NCBI GenBank assembly: GCA_900756925.1
Contig: CAAELX010000044.1
Location: 1 to 64,000, forward strand
Source: an uncultured Roseburia sp.
Lineage (GTDB): Bacteria; Bacillota; Clostridia; Lachnospirales; Lachnospiraceae
Direction of reading: 5' to 3'
Length of the DNA stretch: 64,000 nt
The notes beneath the pieces were generated by a model. It ran no database searches. It had not been told where the DNA came from and saw only the letters and a list, made by a program, of their open reading frames with translations. Positions 17,985 to 26,557 of the stretch are shown piece after piece; within the stretch, counting starts at the first letter, position 1; each line of letters begins with the position of its first letter. The position numbers and the translations under genes were made by a program.

Positions 17985-18076
17985 GGAAAAAGAATAGGAC
18001 ACGCGGCTGTTTTTGCAGAAGTATGCATGACAGCCGTGATTTAGTCATGACAACGAAAAAAGGAGGCAATATTATT

Positions 18077-18793
18077 ATGGCAACACCTCATAATGGAGCA
18101 GAAAAAGGACAAATTGCAAAGAGCGTACTGATGCCGGGAGATCCGCTGCGTGCGAAGTTCGTGGCAGAGCATTTCTTAGAGGATGCGAAGCTAGTAAATA
18201 CGGTCCGCAACGCATATGCTTACACAGGAACTTATAAAGGAAAACCGGTCAGCGTGATGGCGAGCGGTATGGGAATACCGTCTATCGGAATCTATTCCTA
18301 CGAGCTTTTCAAGTTTTATGATGTGGAAAATATTATCCGTATCGGTTCCGCAGGTGCTTATGACGGGGACTTGAAGGTATATGACATAGTTCTTGCAGAC
18401 AGCTGCTTCAGCGAATCGAATTATGCAAAGCTGCAGAGCGGGGACGAGGATGAGATCCAGTATCCAGGCAAAGAGCTGAACGCAAAGTTAGAGAAAGCCG
18501 CAGCGGAGCTGAATTTACCGTTTCATGTCGGCAGAATCCATTCCGGGGATGTCTTCTATTATGAAGAGGGACAGCCAGGATATGAATATTACCGCGGTGA
18601 GAAGGACTGCCTGTGTGTAGAGATGGAGAGCTTCGCGCTGTTCCACAATGCAAAGGTCTTAGGAAAGAATGCTGCATGTATCCTTACTATTTCCGATTCC
18701 CTTGTCACACACGAGGAGACAACCGCAGAGGAGCGCCAGAATGCATTTACCAATATGATGCAGATAGCTCTTGAGGCTGCAATCGCAGAGTAG
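18077..18793 (+). CDS. deoD: Purine-nucleoside phosphorylase, DeoD type
   Basis: A 238-residue enzyme that phosphorolyses purine nucleosides to base and (deoxy)ribose 1-phosphate. It shows LMPGDPLRAKFVAEHFL at the phosphate site, GSAGAYDGDLKVYDIVLA, the VEMESFALF nucleoside-binding block, and the ISDSL motif with the catalytic Asp. The start at 18077 has AGGAGG 10 bases before it; in-frame upstream codons lack a site. The gene is monocistronic, with its own promoter and a strong terminator. Confidence 0.95.
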   Translation: MATPHNGAEKGQIAKSVLMPGDPLRAKFVAEHFLEDAKLVNTVRNAYAYTGTYKGKPVSVMASGMGIPSIGIYSYELFKFYDVENIIRIGSAGAYDGDLKVYDIVLADSCFSESNYAKLQSGDEDEIQYPGKELNAKLEKAAAELNLPFHVGRIHSGDVFYYEEGQPGYEYYRGEKDCLCVEMESFALFHNAKVLGKNAACILTISDSLVTHEETTAEERQNAFTNMMQIALEAAIAE

Positions 18794-18857
18794 GAGAGTA
18801 AGAGAACCGTGGCAGAAATGTGCGCAGACAGGCGTGTAAAGTCACGATGTTGAACAG

Positions 18858-18912
18858 AAAAAGGAACATTTCAGACGAGGAGAAAATCCCGTCTGGAAAT
18901 GTTCCTTTTTTT
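18858..18912 (+). terminator. Strong intrinsic terminator after deoD
   Basis: A long stem (AAAAAGGAACATTTCAGACG at 18858-18877 with its inverse at 18890-18910, one bulged G), ending in a run of seven T. Confidence 0.85.
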
Positions 18913-18918
18913 GGTTGT

Positions 18919-18940
18919 GCATTCTATTGTTTAGGAAAGC
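18919..18940. repeat. Copy of the GCATTCTATTGTTTA short repeat
   Basis: GCATTCTATTGTTTAGGAAAG lies between the deoD terminator and the end of the aldehyde dehydrogenase gene (the first 15 bases are GCATTCTATTGTTTA). The same 15-mer occurs at 14496-14510, and a diverged form followed by GTAGGAAAG lies at 24308-24329. Confidence 0.5.
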
Positions 18941-18967
18941 CGCGGCTGAAGAAAGACCTGTGGAGGA

Positions 18968-20347
18968 TTATTTCAGGAACATGTGCAGCATCTTCTCTTT
19001 CAACGCTGTATAGTGCTGATACCGGATCGGCAGATCCATCCACGTCTTTTTGTCTACGATGCTCCGGTAATGGCTGAAGGTTTCAAAGCCTGCTTTGCCG
19101 TGATAGCCGCCCATGCCGCTCTCGCCGACACCGCCGAAGGGCATCGCACTGGTGGCGAGATGGATGATCGTGTCGTTGATACAGCCGCCGCCGAACCGAC
19201 AGCAATTCAATACCTGGCTCTGGGCTGTCTTATTTTCACTGAAGAAGTAGAGGGCGAGCGGGTGCGGGCGTGCCTCTACCATCTGAATGGCTTCTTCTAA
19301 GGTGTCAAAGGTTAAAACAGGGAGGATTGGCCCGAAGATTTCTTCACCCATAATGGCATCCTCCCAGGTGACGTCTGTTAAGACGGTCGGGGCGATGCGC
19401 AGAGTGTCCGGATTGTTCTGTCCGCCACATACCATCTTCCTTTCGTCGATGAGACCGAGAAGACGCTCAAAATGCTTCCGGTTGACAATCTTGCCATAAT
19501 TCGGATTCTCAAGCGGTGCAGCGCCGAACTGCCTGCGGATTTCCGCCTGGATGGCGAGGACGAGCTCATCCCGGATAGTTTTGTCACAGAGGACATAATC
19601 CGGTGCAACGCAGGTCTGTCCACAGTTCAAGTACTTTCCGAACACGATACGTCTGGCGGCCAGCCTGATTTTGGCGGAGGAGTCCACGATACACGGGCTT
19701 TTTCCACCGAGCTCTAACGTGACTGGGGTGAGGTATTCGGCTGCATGGCGGAGCACCTCACGTCCAACGGTCTTTCCGCCAGTGAAGAAGATCATGTCGA
19801 AGCGCTGCTGTAAGAGTGTCTGGTTCTCGGCACGCCCGCCGGTTACGACAGCGACGTAGCTTTGCGGATAACATTCCTCAATGATCTGCTTCATCACTTC
19901 ACAGGTGTATGGCGCGTAGGCACTCGGCTTCACAATAGCTGTGTTTCCAGCTGCGATCGCATCGATGAGTGGTTCTAAGGTGAGAAGAACCGGATAGTTC
20001 CACGGACTCATAATGAGCACGGTACCGTAAGGGGACGGCGAGCGGAAGCTTCGTGCAGCAAACTGTGCAAGGGGTGTCGGTACGCGCTTTTTGGCGGAAA
20101 GACTGCCAAGATGCCTCTGCATCCAGGTGAGCTCAGAGAGAGTCAGCCCGACCTCACACATATAGCTCTCCATGCGGCTTTTGCCAAGATCCTTTTGCAG
20201 GGCTTCGTTTAAATCTCTTTCATGTGCGAGCATGGATCTTTTTAATTTGTGCAGCTGCTCCTGCCGGAATGAGACTGGGATGGTTCTGCCGGAAGCAAAA
20301 AAAGCGTGCTGTTTCGCCAGAATAGTGGCAATTTCCTGTTCAGTCAT
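18968..20347 (-). CDS. NAD(P)-dependent aldehyde dehydrogenase
   Basis: A 459-residue ALDH-superfamily enzyme of the short fatty- or aromatic-aldehyde group, oxidising aldehydes to acids. The catalytic Cys is in GKYLNCGQTCVAPDYVLC, the general base Glu in VTLELGGKSPCIV, and the cofactor-binding turn in FTGGKTVGREV. A hydrophobic C-terminus (ALKEKMLHMFLK) recalls members that attach to membranes, though weakly. The start has GGAGG upstream on the minus strand. The neighbouring genes do not reveal a pathway; detoxification of aldehydes is plausible. Confidence 0.92.
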   Translation of the reverse strand: MTEQEIATILAKQHAFFASGRTIPVSFRQEQLHKLKRSMLAHERDLNEALQKDLGKSRMESYMCEVGLTLSELTWMQRHLGSLSAKKRVPTPLAQFAARSFRSPSPYGTVLIMSPWNYPVLLTLEPLIDAIAAGNTAIVKPSAYAPYTCEVMKQIIEECYPQSYVAVVTGGRAENQTLLQQRFDMIFFTGGKTVGREVLRHAAEYLTPVTLELGGKSPCIVDSSAKIRLAARRIVFGKYLNCGQTCVAPDYVLCDKTIRDELVLAIQAEIRRQFGAAPLENPNYGKIVNRKHFERLLGLIDERKMVCGGQNNPDTLRIAPTVLTDVTWEDAIMGEEIFGPILPVLTFDTLEEAIQMVEARPHPLALYFFSENKTAQSQVLNCCRFGGGCINDTIIHLATSAMPFGGVGESGMGGYHGKAGFETFSHYRSIVDKKTWMDLPIRYQHYTALKEKMLHMFLK

Positions 20348-20431
20348 GGGGAATCCTCCTTCTTTCGTTTCAGAGTATTGTTAATTTCTATTATACAGTA
20401 GTTTGAACTATTATGCACGACGGAAAAAGGA

Positions 20432-21397
20432 TCAGGTCGGAATCGAAGCATCCAGCCCGCTGTGGAACGAAAGGTTTCCGTAATCGGCGAGAAAATGGTC
20501 GCGCAGAAGCTGCTCTTTTTTGGAATGCGGGCGTTGGTTTAAAAGAAGCATTAGTTCTTTCAGGCGGCTGAGGTATATGTTTGCTGATTTCCGGTAGAGG
20601 TCGAAGAAAGACTCCTTCGAGACCAGGGAAGTATCCCAGGGATTTTTCCATTTTTTATGTTGCAGGTTGAAAGGGTCTGTCCGGAAACGCAACGTATCGC
20701 TCGCGATGAGCGGGGAGAATACCGGATAGCCAAGGAAGAGTTTTTCGGCAAGCCGGAAGAACACTTTTTTCTGACCGGTCTCATCGTAGAGGATACGGAA
20801 GCCGAGCTGGGTGGCAAAGATTGCCATAAAAATCGTGTAGCGGCTCACCCAGAGACCGTTGTAAGTGTGTTGGTAGGCATAGTGGAGCATATGCGCGACG
20901 ACACGCTGCTGGCGCAGTGTCAGCCGGATCGTGTTCTCCGCGTGAAAATCATGCCGGTTTCTGTGCAGCTTTATTTTCAGCAGGGCGGTGTCAATATCGG
21001 TTTCTAAGTAGGCATGCCTTGCAAAGTAATCGTTTGTTCTGCCATCAAAATGGGTTCTTCCGTAGATGAACGGGTGGCAGGTCGTATCGAGAATATAGTG
21101 TCCGAGAAAACCGGCGAGATAGGCATCTGCGATTTTCCGGTCTTTTTTTAGTTTGAAATCATTGCGGCTCTCTAAAAGGGACGCAAAGAACTGGTTCGTA
21201 TTCTGCGCATGTGCCATGTGTCCGAGGTTGTGTCCGTGAAGGACATAGGCAGGGAGATAGTAGAAAAAAATATCCGGACCCTGCTGCCCGAGGGAATAGA
21301 CGGCGCGGTTTATATATAGATTCTGTTTTAAGAGAGAATCTTTTAAATGGTCGTAGATATCGCGGCCAAAAATGTAGTGGGTGACATAGCCTGGCAT
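20432..21397 (-). CDS. Zinc-dependent phospholipase C family protein
   Basis: A 321-residue protein of the zinc-dependent phospholipase C fold. The start MPGYVTHYIFGRDIYDHL provides the N-terminal metal-binding His, and further candidate ligands are in HNLGHMAHAQNTNQFF and FLGHYILDTTCHPFIYGR. There is no signal peptide, unlike secreted toxins of this fold, so it is probably an intracellular hydrolase of unknown substrate. GGAGG precedes the start on the minus strand. It stands alone. Confidence 0.85.
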   Translation of the reverse strand: MPGYVTHYIFGRDIYDHLKDSLLKQNLYINRAVYSLGQQGPDIFFYYLPAYVLHGHNLGHMAHAQNTNQFFASLLESRNDFKLKKDRKIADAYLAGFLGHYILDTTCHPFIYGRTHFDGRTNDYFARHAYLETDIDTALLKIKLHRNRHDFHAENTIRLTLRQQRVVAHMLHYAYQHTYNGLWVSRYTIFMAIFATQLGFRILYDETGQKKVFFRLAEKLFLGYPVFSPLIASDTLRFRTDPFNLQHKKWKNPWDTSLVSKESFFDLYRKSANIYLSRLKELMLLLNQRPHSKKEQLLRDHFLADYGNLSFHSGLDASIPT

Positions 21398-21544
21398 GTT
21401 GTCTGCCTCCTTTTTGGGTACTGTTCATTGTTCAGATACATTATACCCGCAATTCGGTGCATCTGTTAAGGGAATAATGCAAGGTTAAGAAAAATATAAT
21501 AATAAGGGGCGTGTGTGAACTGTAGCAAGAGTGGTAAAGCATGG

Positions 21545-21716
21545 TTGACAACAAAGCGACTATAAGATATAGTTTTAAATACCACGTGTTGTTGTGTTGA
21601 TAATTCAAAAGAACTTTTTTGTATCTTTATGATAGACAAAACCGTAAAAATGTATATTTCGGAGTGACAAAAAATTTTTTTTGCATATTCAAAAAAAGAG
21701 CTTTTTTCCTTATACT
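21545..21716 (+). promoter_or_regulatory. Promoters upstream of the radical SAM gene
   Basis: The 374-base gap 21398-21771 has no gene. It contains TTGACA (21545-21550) with TATAGT (21568-21573) 17 bases later, and TTCAAA (21688-21693) with TATACT (21711-21716), also 17 bases apart. The second is close enough to serve the gene at 21772 directly. The intervening DNA is strongly AT-rich. Confidence 0.5.
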
Positions 21717-21771
21717 GCAACTAGAACAGGAAAAAAGAGAAGAGCAATGAAATAAACGGAGGATTAAAGTT

Positions 21772-23169
21772 ATGGCAAGTTTAGCGCAGACAGTAGAAAG
21801 AAAAGCGTTTGGCGTAGCAGTTGATGCAACGCTTAAGAATTTGAACAAGGACAGAGAGAAGGCACTTCTTCAGATCGTAGATCTTACAGAAAAGTTCATG
21901 GGAGACAATTTCAGCAAAGATGCATACGATAGTGCAAGAGCCATGATTAAGAACCCGGATCATAAATGGATGAGATATGTGAACCGTCTGCTAGACGAGA
22001 CCGATCCACATGTTGCAAAGATGACAGCGTTAAATCTTGGTTTCCAGGCAGCATTCCTCGGAACAAAGACGATCCGTAAAATGAGAGAGGTGCATAACTG
22101 CAACATCCCTTGGCTGATTTTAATGGATCCGACTTCAGCCTGCAACCTGCACTGTACCGGATGCTGGGCAGCCGAGTATGGTCATAAATTGAATCTGACT
22201 TTCGAAGAGATGGACAGCATTGTCACACAGGGAAAAGAGCTTGGCATTTATTTCTATATGATGACAGGTGGTGAACCGCTTGTCCGAAAAGCTGATATTA
22301 TTAAACTATGTGAGAAGCACAATGAATGCGCATTCCACTGCTATACAAACGGAACATTAGTTGACCAGGCATTTTGCGATGAGATGAAGCGTGTCGGCAA
22401 CCTTTCCCTTTCTATTTCACTGGAAGGCTTCGAGGATGCCAATGACTTCAGAAGAGGTGCAGGTGTCTATGATAAAGTTATTCATGCCATGGATCTGTTA
22501 CACGAGAATGGATTGATTTTCGGAAATAGTGTATGCTATACTAGTAAGAACATGGATGCCGTTACATCTGATGAGTTCTTTGACCTTTTAATCGAGCACG
22601 GAAGCCGTTTTGCATGGTATTTCCACCTGATGCCGGTTGGTATGAAAGCATCACCGGAACTGATGCCTACCGCAGAGCAGCGTGAGTATATTTATCACAG
22701 AATCCGTGAGGTCCGTGCAAAAGAGGGCGGCAAGGAGATCTTCGTCATGGACTTCCAGAACGACGGTGAGTTCGTAGGCGGATGTATCGCAGGCGGAAGA
22801 AACTACTGTCATATCAACCCGAAGGGCGATGTGGAGCCATGTGTATTCATCCATTACTCCGGAGCCAATATCCGTGAGAAGTCACTCTTAGAGTGCTTAA
22901 AGCAGCCGCTATTCATGGCATACAGAGACGGTCAGCCGTTCAATGAGAATATGTTAAGACCGTGTCCAATGTTAGAGAATCCGGAGCTGTTACAGAAGAT
23001 GGTTCACGAGACCGGCGCGCATTCCACAGATGTGGAGGAAGCTGAGCCAGTAGAGCATCTGTGTGGAAAATGTGAGGCATATGCCGAGAACTGGAAGAAG
23101 ACCGCAGATAAACTGTGGGAGGCACATCCATATCACCAGAAGGGATACACAAATTTCAAGAAGAAGTAA
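21772..23169 (+). CDS. Radical SAM/SPASM-domain protein
   Basis: A 465-residue enzyme that cleaves S-adenosylmethionine to start radical chemistry. An N-terminal helical region of about 110 residues precedes the radical SAM core, with the cluster cysteines at C124, C128 and C131 in TSACNLHCTGCWAAE and the GGEPL SAM-binding block. A C-terminal SPASM-like cysteine region includes GGRNYCHINPKGDVEPCVF and CGKCEAYAENW near residue 431. The substrate is unknown. The next gene, a flippase-like membrane protein, follows almost at once, suggesting a shared envelope-linked role. It is not an obvious sulfatase-maturing enzyme. ACGGAGG lies upstream of the start. Confidence 0.88.
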   Translation: MASLAQTVERKAFGVAVDATLKNLNKDREKALLQIVDLTEKFMGDNFSKDAYDSARAMIKNPDHKWMRYVNRLLDETDPHVAKMTALNLGFQAAFLGTKTIRKMREVHNCNIPWLILMDPTSACNLHCTGCWAAEYGHKLNLTFEEMDSIVTQGKELGIYFYMMTGGEPLVRKADIIKLCEKHNECAFHCYTNGTLVDQAFCDEMKRVGNLSLSISLEGFEDANDFRRGAGVYDKVIHAMDLLHENGLIFGNSVCYTSKNMDAVTSDEFFDLLIEHGSRFAWYFHLMPVGMKASPELMPTAEQREYIYHRIREVRAKEGGKEIFVMDFQNDGEFVGGCIAGGRNYCHINPKGDVEPCVFIHYSGANIREKSLLECLKQPLFMAYRDGQPFNENMLRPCPMLENPELLQKMVHETGAHSTDVEEAEPVEHLCGKCEAYAENWKKTADKLWEAHPYHQKGYTNFKKK

Positions 23170-23181
23170 GAGGCGAGTCCA

Positions 23182-24186
23182 ATTAGTAAAAAACAGAAAA
23201 ACCTTTTAAAATGGTTCTTTGTCATTCTTATAATAGGAGCAATTGTATATACATTCCGGGACACGGCGGGTCCGATCTTTACTGAGCTGAAGCAGACAAC
23301 GCCATCCGTCCTGGGGGCAGTCTGTGTGCTGTCGGTCTTATATTGTCTGGTAGAAGCGTTCATTACGACGATTTTAGCAAGGCAGTATGAGCCAGGTTTT
23401 GGCTATCGGTGGGGAATAGAAAACATGTTTTTCTGTTCCTTTTATCGTGTCGCAACATTAGGCAGCGGGGCAGGAGTTGCAGCGATCATTTACCTGAACG
23501 AACACGGTGTGGATTATTCGAAAGGCTTCGGGATGTACATGCTCCAGTATGCATTTCATAAAATCAGTATTGCGATTTATTCCGCGATCTTTTTTTTCGT
23601 GAGTTGGTCCTACATGTGTGCACACTTCGGCGGGTATACGTGGCTGCTGTTAGCGGGCTATGTAATCACAATGGTGATCACGCTCGGTCTGATCTTATTC
23701 TGCTGTTCGGAAAAGTTCCACAGGCTGATGTTCTTCCTGTTAGGGCTTCTGAATAAGCAAGGGAAGCTGGATGCACTGGAAGAGCAGCTGCGCAGTCAGT
23801 GTGCAGAGATGGAAGAGGCATCGAGATACCTGCTTAGGAAAAAGAAAATGGTGGCAGCAGTGATCACACTCAATATCGTGAAGCTTTGTTTCTGGTATGG
23901 TATGCCGTACCTCCTTTTTGCAGGAAAAGGTAACATCAGCCTTGTGGAGACAATGGCGATCACGGCATTATCGGTTATGTTAGCGGCAGTAATCCCGACA
24001 CCGGCAGGAATCGGATCGACCGAGTTCGTATTCACCGGACTTTTCGCCGGAATCGTCGGCACGAACGTGGCGGGCTCAGCATCACTGTTGTACCGGTTTG
24101 CGACATTTGTATTTCCATTTTTAATTGGAGCAGTGGTTGTGATCGCAAGGGTGGTCAGAAAACGCAGGGCGGACCGGGATTTGTAA
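23182..24186 (+). CDS. Flippase-like integral membrane protein, apparent AUU start
   Basis: A membrane protein of about 334 residues in the lysylphosphatidylglycerol-synthase transmembrane/UPF0104 (AglD, YbhN) family, with about eight hydrophobic segments and the family block VIPTPAGIGSTEFVFTGLF near the end. The frame is open from the upstream stop and no ATG, GTG or TTG is well placed. ATT at 23182 follows AAGAGG by 8 bases and gives ISKKQKNLLKWFFVI, a natural basic-then-hydrophobic start. The next GTG, at 23326, would cut into the second hydrophobic segment and has no ribosome site. It likely forms an operon with the radical SAM gene 12 bases upstream. Confidence 0.8.
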   Translation: MSKKQKNLLKWFFVILIIGAIVYTFRDTAGPIFTELKQTTPSVLGAVCVLSVLYCLVEAFITTILARQYEPGFGYRWGIENMFFCSFYRVATLGSGAGVAAIIYLNEHGVDYSKGFGMYMLQYAFHKISIAIYSAIFFFVSWSYMCAHFGGYTWLLLAGYVITMVITLGLILFCCSEKFHRLMFFLLGLLNKQGKLDALEEQLRSQCAEMEEASRYLLRKKKMVAAVITLNIVKLCFWYGMPYLLFAGKGNISLVETMAITALSVMLAAVIPTPAGIGSTEFVFTGLFAGIVGTNVAGSASLLYRFATFVFPFLIGAVVVIARVVRKRRADRDL

Positions 24187-24242
24187 AGCGGACAAGGTTT
24201 TGAAAATATCCGGGATATGAGAGGATAGAGAAAAATAAGGAC

Positions 24243-24278
24243 AGATGCATGGTCAGAGAAGGGCTATGCATCTTTTTG
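24243..24278 (+). terminator. Terminator after the flippase-like gene
   Basis: AGATGCAT (24243-24250) pairs with ATGCATCT (24266-24273), followed by a T-run. Confidence 0.65.
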
Positions 24279-24290
24279 ATTCATAACAAG

Positions 24291-24448
24291 AGAATGTCCG
24301 TGGAGGTGCATTCTATTTTTGTAGGAAAGTTCGCCTTTCGTGCTCTAAAATTTTGTGTTAAGAATAGTAGATAACAGCGAAACTCTTAGAAAACGTAAAG
24401 CGGATTGTGCGCAAGGGGCAGGAGCAACGAAGACACTGGGGAGCCGCC
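24291..24448. repeat. Mosaic intergenic repeat, partial copy
   Basis: It contains a hairpin AGAATG/CATTCT followed by GTAGGAAAG, then GCGAAACTC (24377-24385) with TTAGAAAACGTAAAG after it, CAACGAAGACAC (24425-24436) and TGGGGAGCCGCC (24437-24448). The same blocks occur in the elements at 14451-14575 and 59012-59246. Unlike those, no right-hand GAGTTTCGC end is present. No gene lies in 24187-24607. Confidence 0.55.
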
Positions 24449-24502
24449 ATGCGCAAAAGCGCATCTTCAGTGAATTTTAAGAAAATTTTTGTGTTCACAA
24501 AA

Positions 24503-24530
24503 TTGACAAAAATCTATGAGATGATAGAAT
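24503..24530 (+). promoter_or_regulatory. Promoter of the LTA-synthase-like gene
   Basis: TTGACA (24503-24508) and TAGAAT (24525-24530) with a 16-base spacer, about 75 bases before the ATG. Confidence 0.55.
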
Positions 24531-24607
24531 ACCATTGTTAAAGTATGAAAACATACAGCAGAGCATCCGCAGGAAAATGGCGGATATGAAGTAAAAAGGA
24601 TAAAGAA

Positions 24608-26551
24608 ATGAGTATTCGATTCAAATTTGAAAAATCTAATCTTGGAAGATTGCTTGTGGCAATGATTTTTGCAGGAGTATTGTTTGTAAAAGTGTCGTTC
24701 CCTGTGACGGTTCTGGCCGGGTTTGGCGTTTTTTATTTTCTGATCAAGAATCTGGAGACAGAGATTACATCTCCGATAGTGAGAGGGATCCTGACAGTGC
24801 TGTTCCTCGGAGGGGGAAGTATCTTTACGACGCATCTGATCCAGTACCTGCTCTTAGATGCGGAGCTTCGCGCGAAGATCACAGATACGAAGCTGTATTT
24901 GAATGTGCTGTGCTGTCTGGCAGTCTATCTGGTGATCCAGATTTTTACGAGAAATGCAGGGCTGACCTGTATGATCGCGCACTGTGCCCTGATGAGCTTT
25001 GCTGGAATCAATTATTTTGTCTATCTGTTCCGTGGAAACGAATTTATTTTCAGCGATTTAAGATCCGCGGCAACCGGGCTCAGCGTTGCAGGCAATTACG
25101 AGTTCGTGTTAGATGACAGGGCTGCGTATGTGGTGTTAATTTCGACCCTTTTTGTGGCGCTTGTCCGGAAGTTCCATCTGAAGTTCGAAAAAAAGATGTG
25201 GATGATATTGATCTGTGCAGTTCTTGCAATCGTATCGTGTGCTTATGTCACAGACCAATCGCAGGGAATCGTGACCGAGACCTGGGAACAGAAAGGCAGT
25301 TACCGGAATGGATATTTGCTTAATTTTGCGTTGAGTGTACGCGACAGCTTCGTATCGGCTCCGGATGGTTATTCCAAAGAGGAGATTGGACAGTTGGAAA
25401 AGCAGTACAGCGGGGACGGGGATTCCTATGTGGAACATGATACCGAGAAGAAACCTACGATTATAGTTGTAATGAGCGAGTCTTATTCAGACTTAAACGT
25501 GGTCGGAACGATCCGCACGAACGAGGAAGTCACGCCGTATTTTAATTCCCTTTCGGATAACATCATCCGCGGGCATGCGCTGTCTTCGGTATTCGGGGCG
25601 AAGACACCGAACTCAGAGTGGGAGTTCATGACAGGCAATTCCATGGCATTTCTCCCGAGCGGTTCGGTTGTATATCAGCAGTATATCAGCGATACGCCGA
25701 CTTCCATTGTGTCGAATCTGAAAAATATCGGCTACACCTGTGTGGCGATGCACCCTTATTATGAGACGGGATGGAGCAGGAATGCGGTGTATCCGACGAT
25801 GGGTTTTGATGAGATGCACTTTATCGATTATTTCGACCAGAACAAAATCCTGCGGAAATACATCACAGACCAGGAGCTTTATGAGAAGATCATCGATCAG
25901 TATGAGAGCAAGAGTTCGAACGAGGATTTGTTTATCATGAGCATTTCCATGCAGAACCACGGTGGCTACACGGAGACTTACGACAACTTCAATGAACAGA
26001 TCCGGACGCTCGGGACAGGCTATGCGGATGCCAATCAGTATCTGTCGCTGCTCCATGAGAGCGATAAGGCGTTAGAGTATCTGATCAGCTATTTTGAAAA
26101 TGTGGATGACCCGGTGGAGATCGTCTTTTTCGGAGACCACCAGCCGAGCTTAAATACGAACTTCTACAGAATGCTGAACGGAAAAGGACTTTCCGGACTG
26201 ACGGAGGACGAGCTGGAGCATCTGTATACCGTACCATTTTTCATCTGGACGAATTATGAGTCAGAGTCGAAAAATGTGGAGATCACAAGTTTCAATTATC
26301 TCTCCACGCTGGCATTAGAGCGCGCTGGAATCGCACTGCCATCGTATAACCAGTTTCTGGCAGACATGCTGGAAGTTGTCCCGGCGATCAATTCGCGGGG
26401 CTACTATTCTCTGACGGACGGCTGCTACAAGCATCTGGACGAAGCGGAGGGCGAGGAAGCCGAGTGGATCAGCAAATATGAGATGTTACAATATAATAAT
26501 ATGTTTGATAAAAAGGGACAGAGTAAACAATTCTTCCCATACCTGGAGTAG
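24608..26551 (+). CDS. LTA synthase family phosphoglycerol transferase (sulfatase fold)
   Basis: A 647-residue membrane enzyme with five or six N-terminal hydrophobic segments, then an extracellular alkaline-phosphatase/sulfatase-fold domain from about residue 280. The metal-binding Glu is in VVMSESYSDLN near 291, the candidate nucleophile Thr in GAKTPNSEWEF near 333, and the second metal site in FFGDHQPSLN. The family transfers phosphoglycerol from phosphatidylglycerol onto lipoteichoic acid or membrane sugars. It is longer at the C-terminus than a minimal catalytic domain. The HAD gene starts 6 bases after it, so the two are co-transcribed. Confidence 0.9.
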   Translation: MSIRFKFEKSNLGRLLVAMIFAGVLFVKVSFPVTVLAGFGVFYFLIKNLETEITSPIVRGILTVLFLGGGSIFTTHLIQYLLLDAELRAKITDTKLYLNVLCCLAVYLVIQIFTRNAGLTCMIAHCALMSFAGINYFVYLFRGNEFIFSDLRSAATGLSVAGNYEFVLDDRAAYVVLISTLFVALVRKFHLKFEKKMWMILICAVLAIVSCAYVTDQSQGIVTETWEQKGSYRNGYLLNFALSVRDSFVSAPDGYSKEEIGQLEKQYSGDGDSYVEHDTEKKPTIIVVMSESYSDLNVVGTIRTNEEVTPYFNSLSDNIIRGHALSSVFGAKTPNSEWEFMTGNSMAFLPSGSVVYQQYISDTPTSIVSNLKNIGYTCVAMHPYYETGWSRNAVYPTMGFDEMHFIDYFDQNKILRKYITDQELYEKIIDQYESKSSNEDLFIMSISMQNHGGYTETYDNFNEQIRTLGTGYADANQYLSLLHESDKALEYLISYFENVDDPVEIVFFGDHQPSLNTNFYRMLNGKGLSGLTEDELEHLYTVPFFIWTNYESESKNVEITSFNYLSTLALERAGIALPSYNQFLADMLEVVPAINSRGYYSLTDGCYKHLDEAEGEEAEWISKYEMLQYNNMFDKKGQSKQFFPYLE

Positions 26552-26557
26552 AAAGAT

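Noticed and set aside
21772..23169. Radical SAM gene as the maturase for the sulfatase at 34869
   Set aside because: The cysteine spacing region and N-terminal helical extension differ from anaerobic sulfatase-maturing enzymes, and the genes are far apart.
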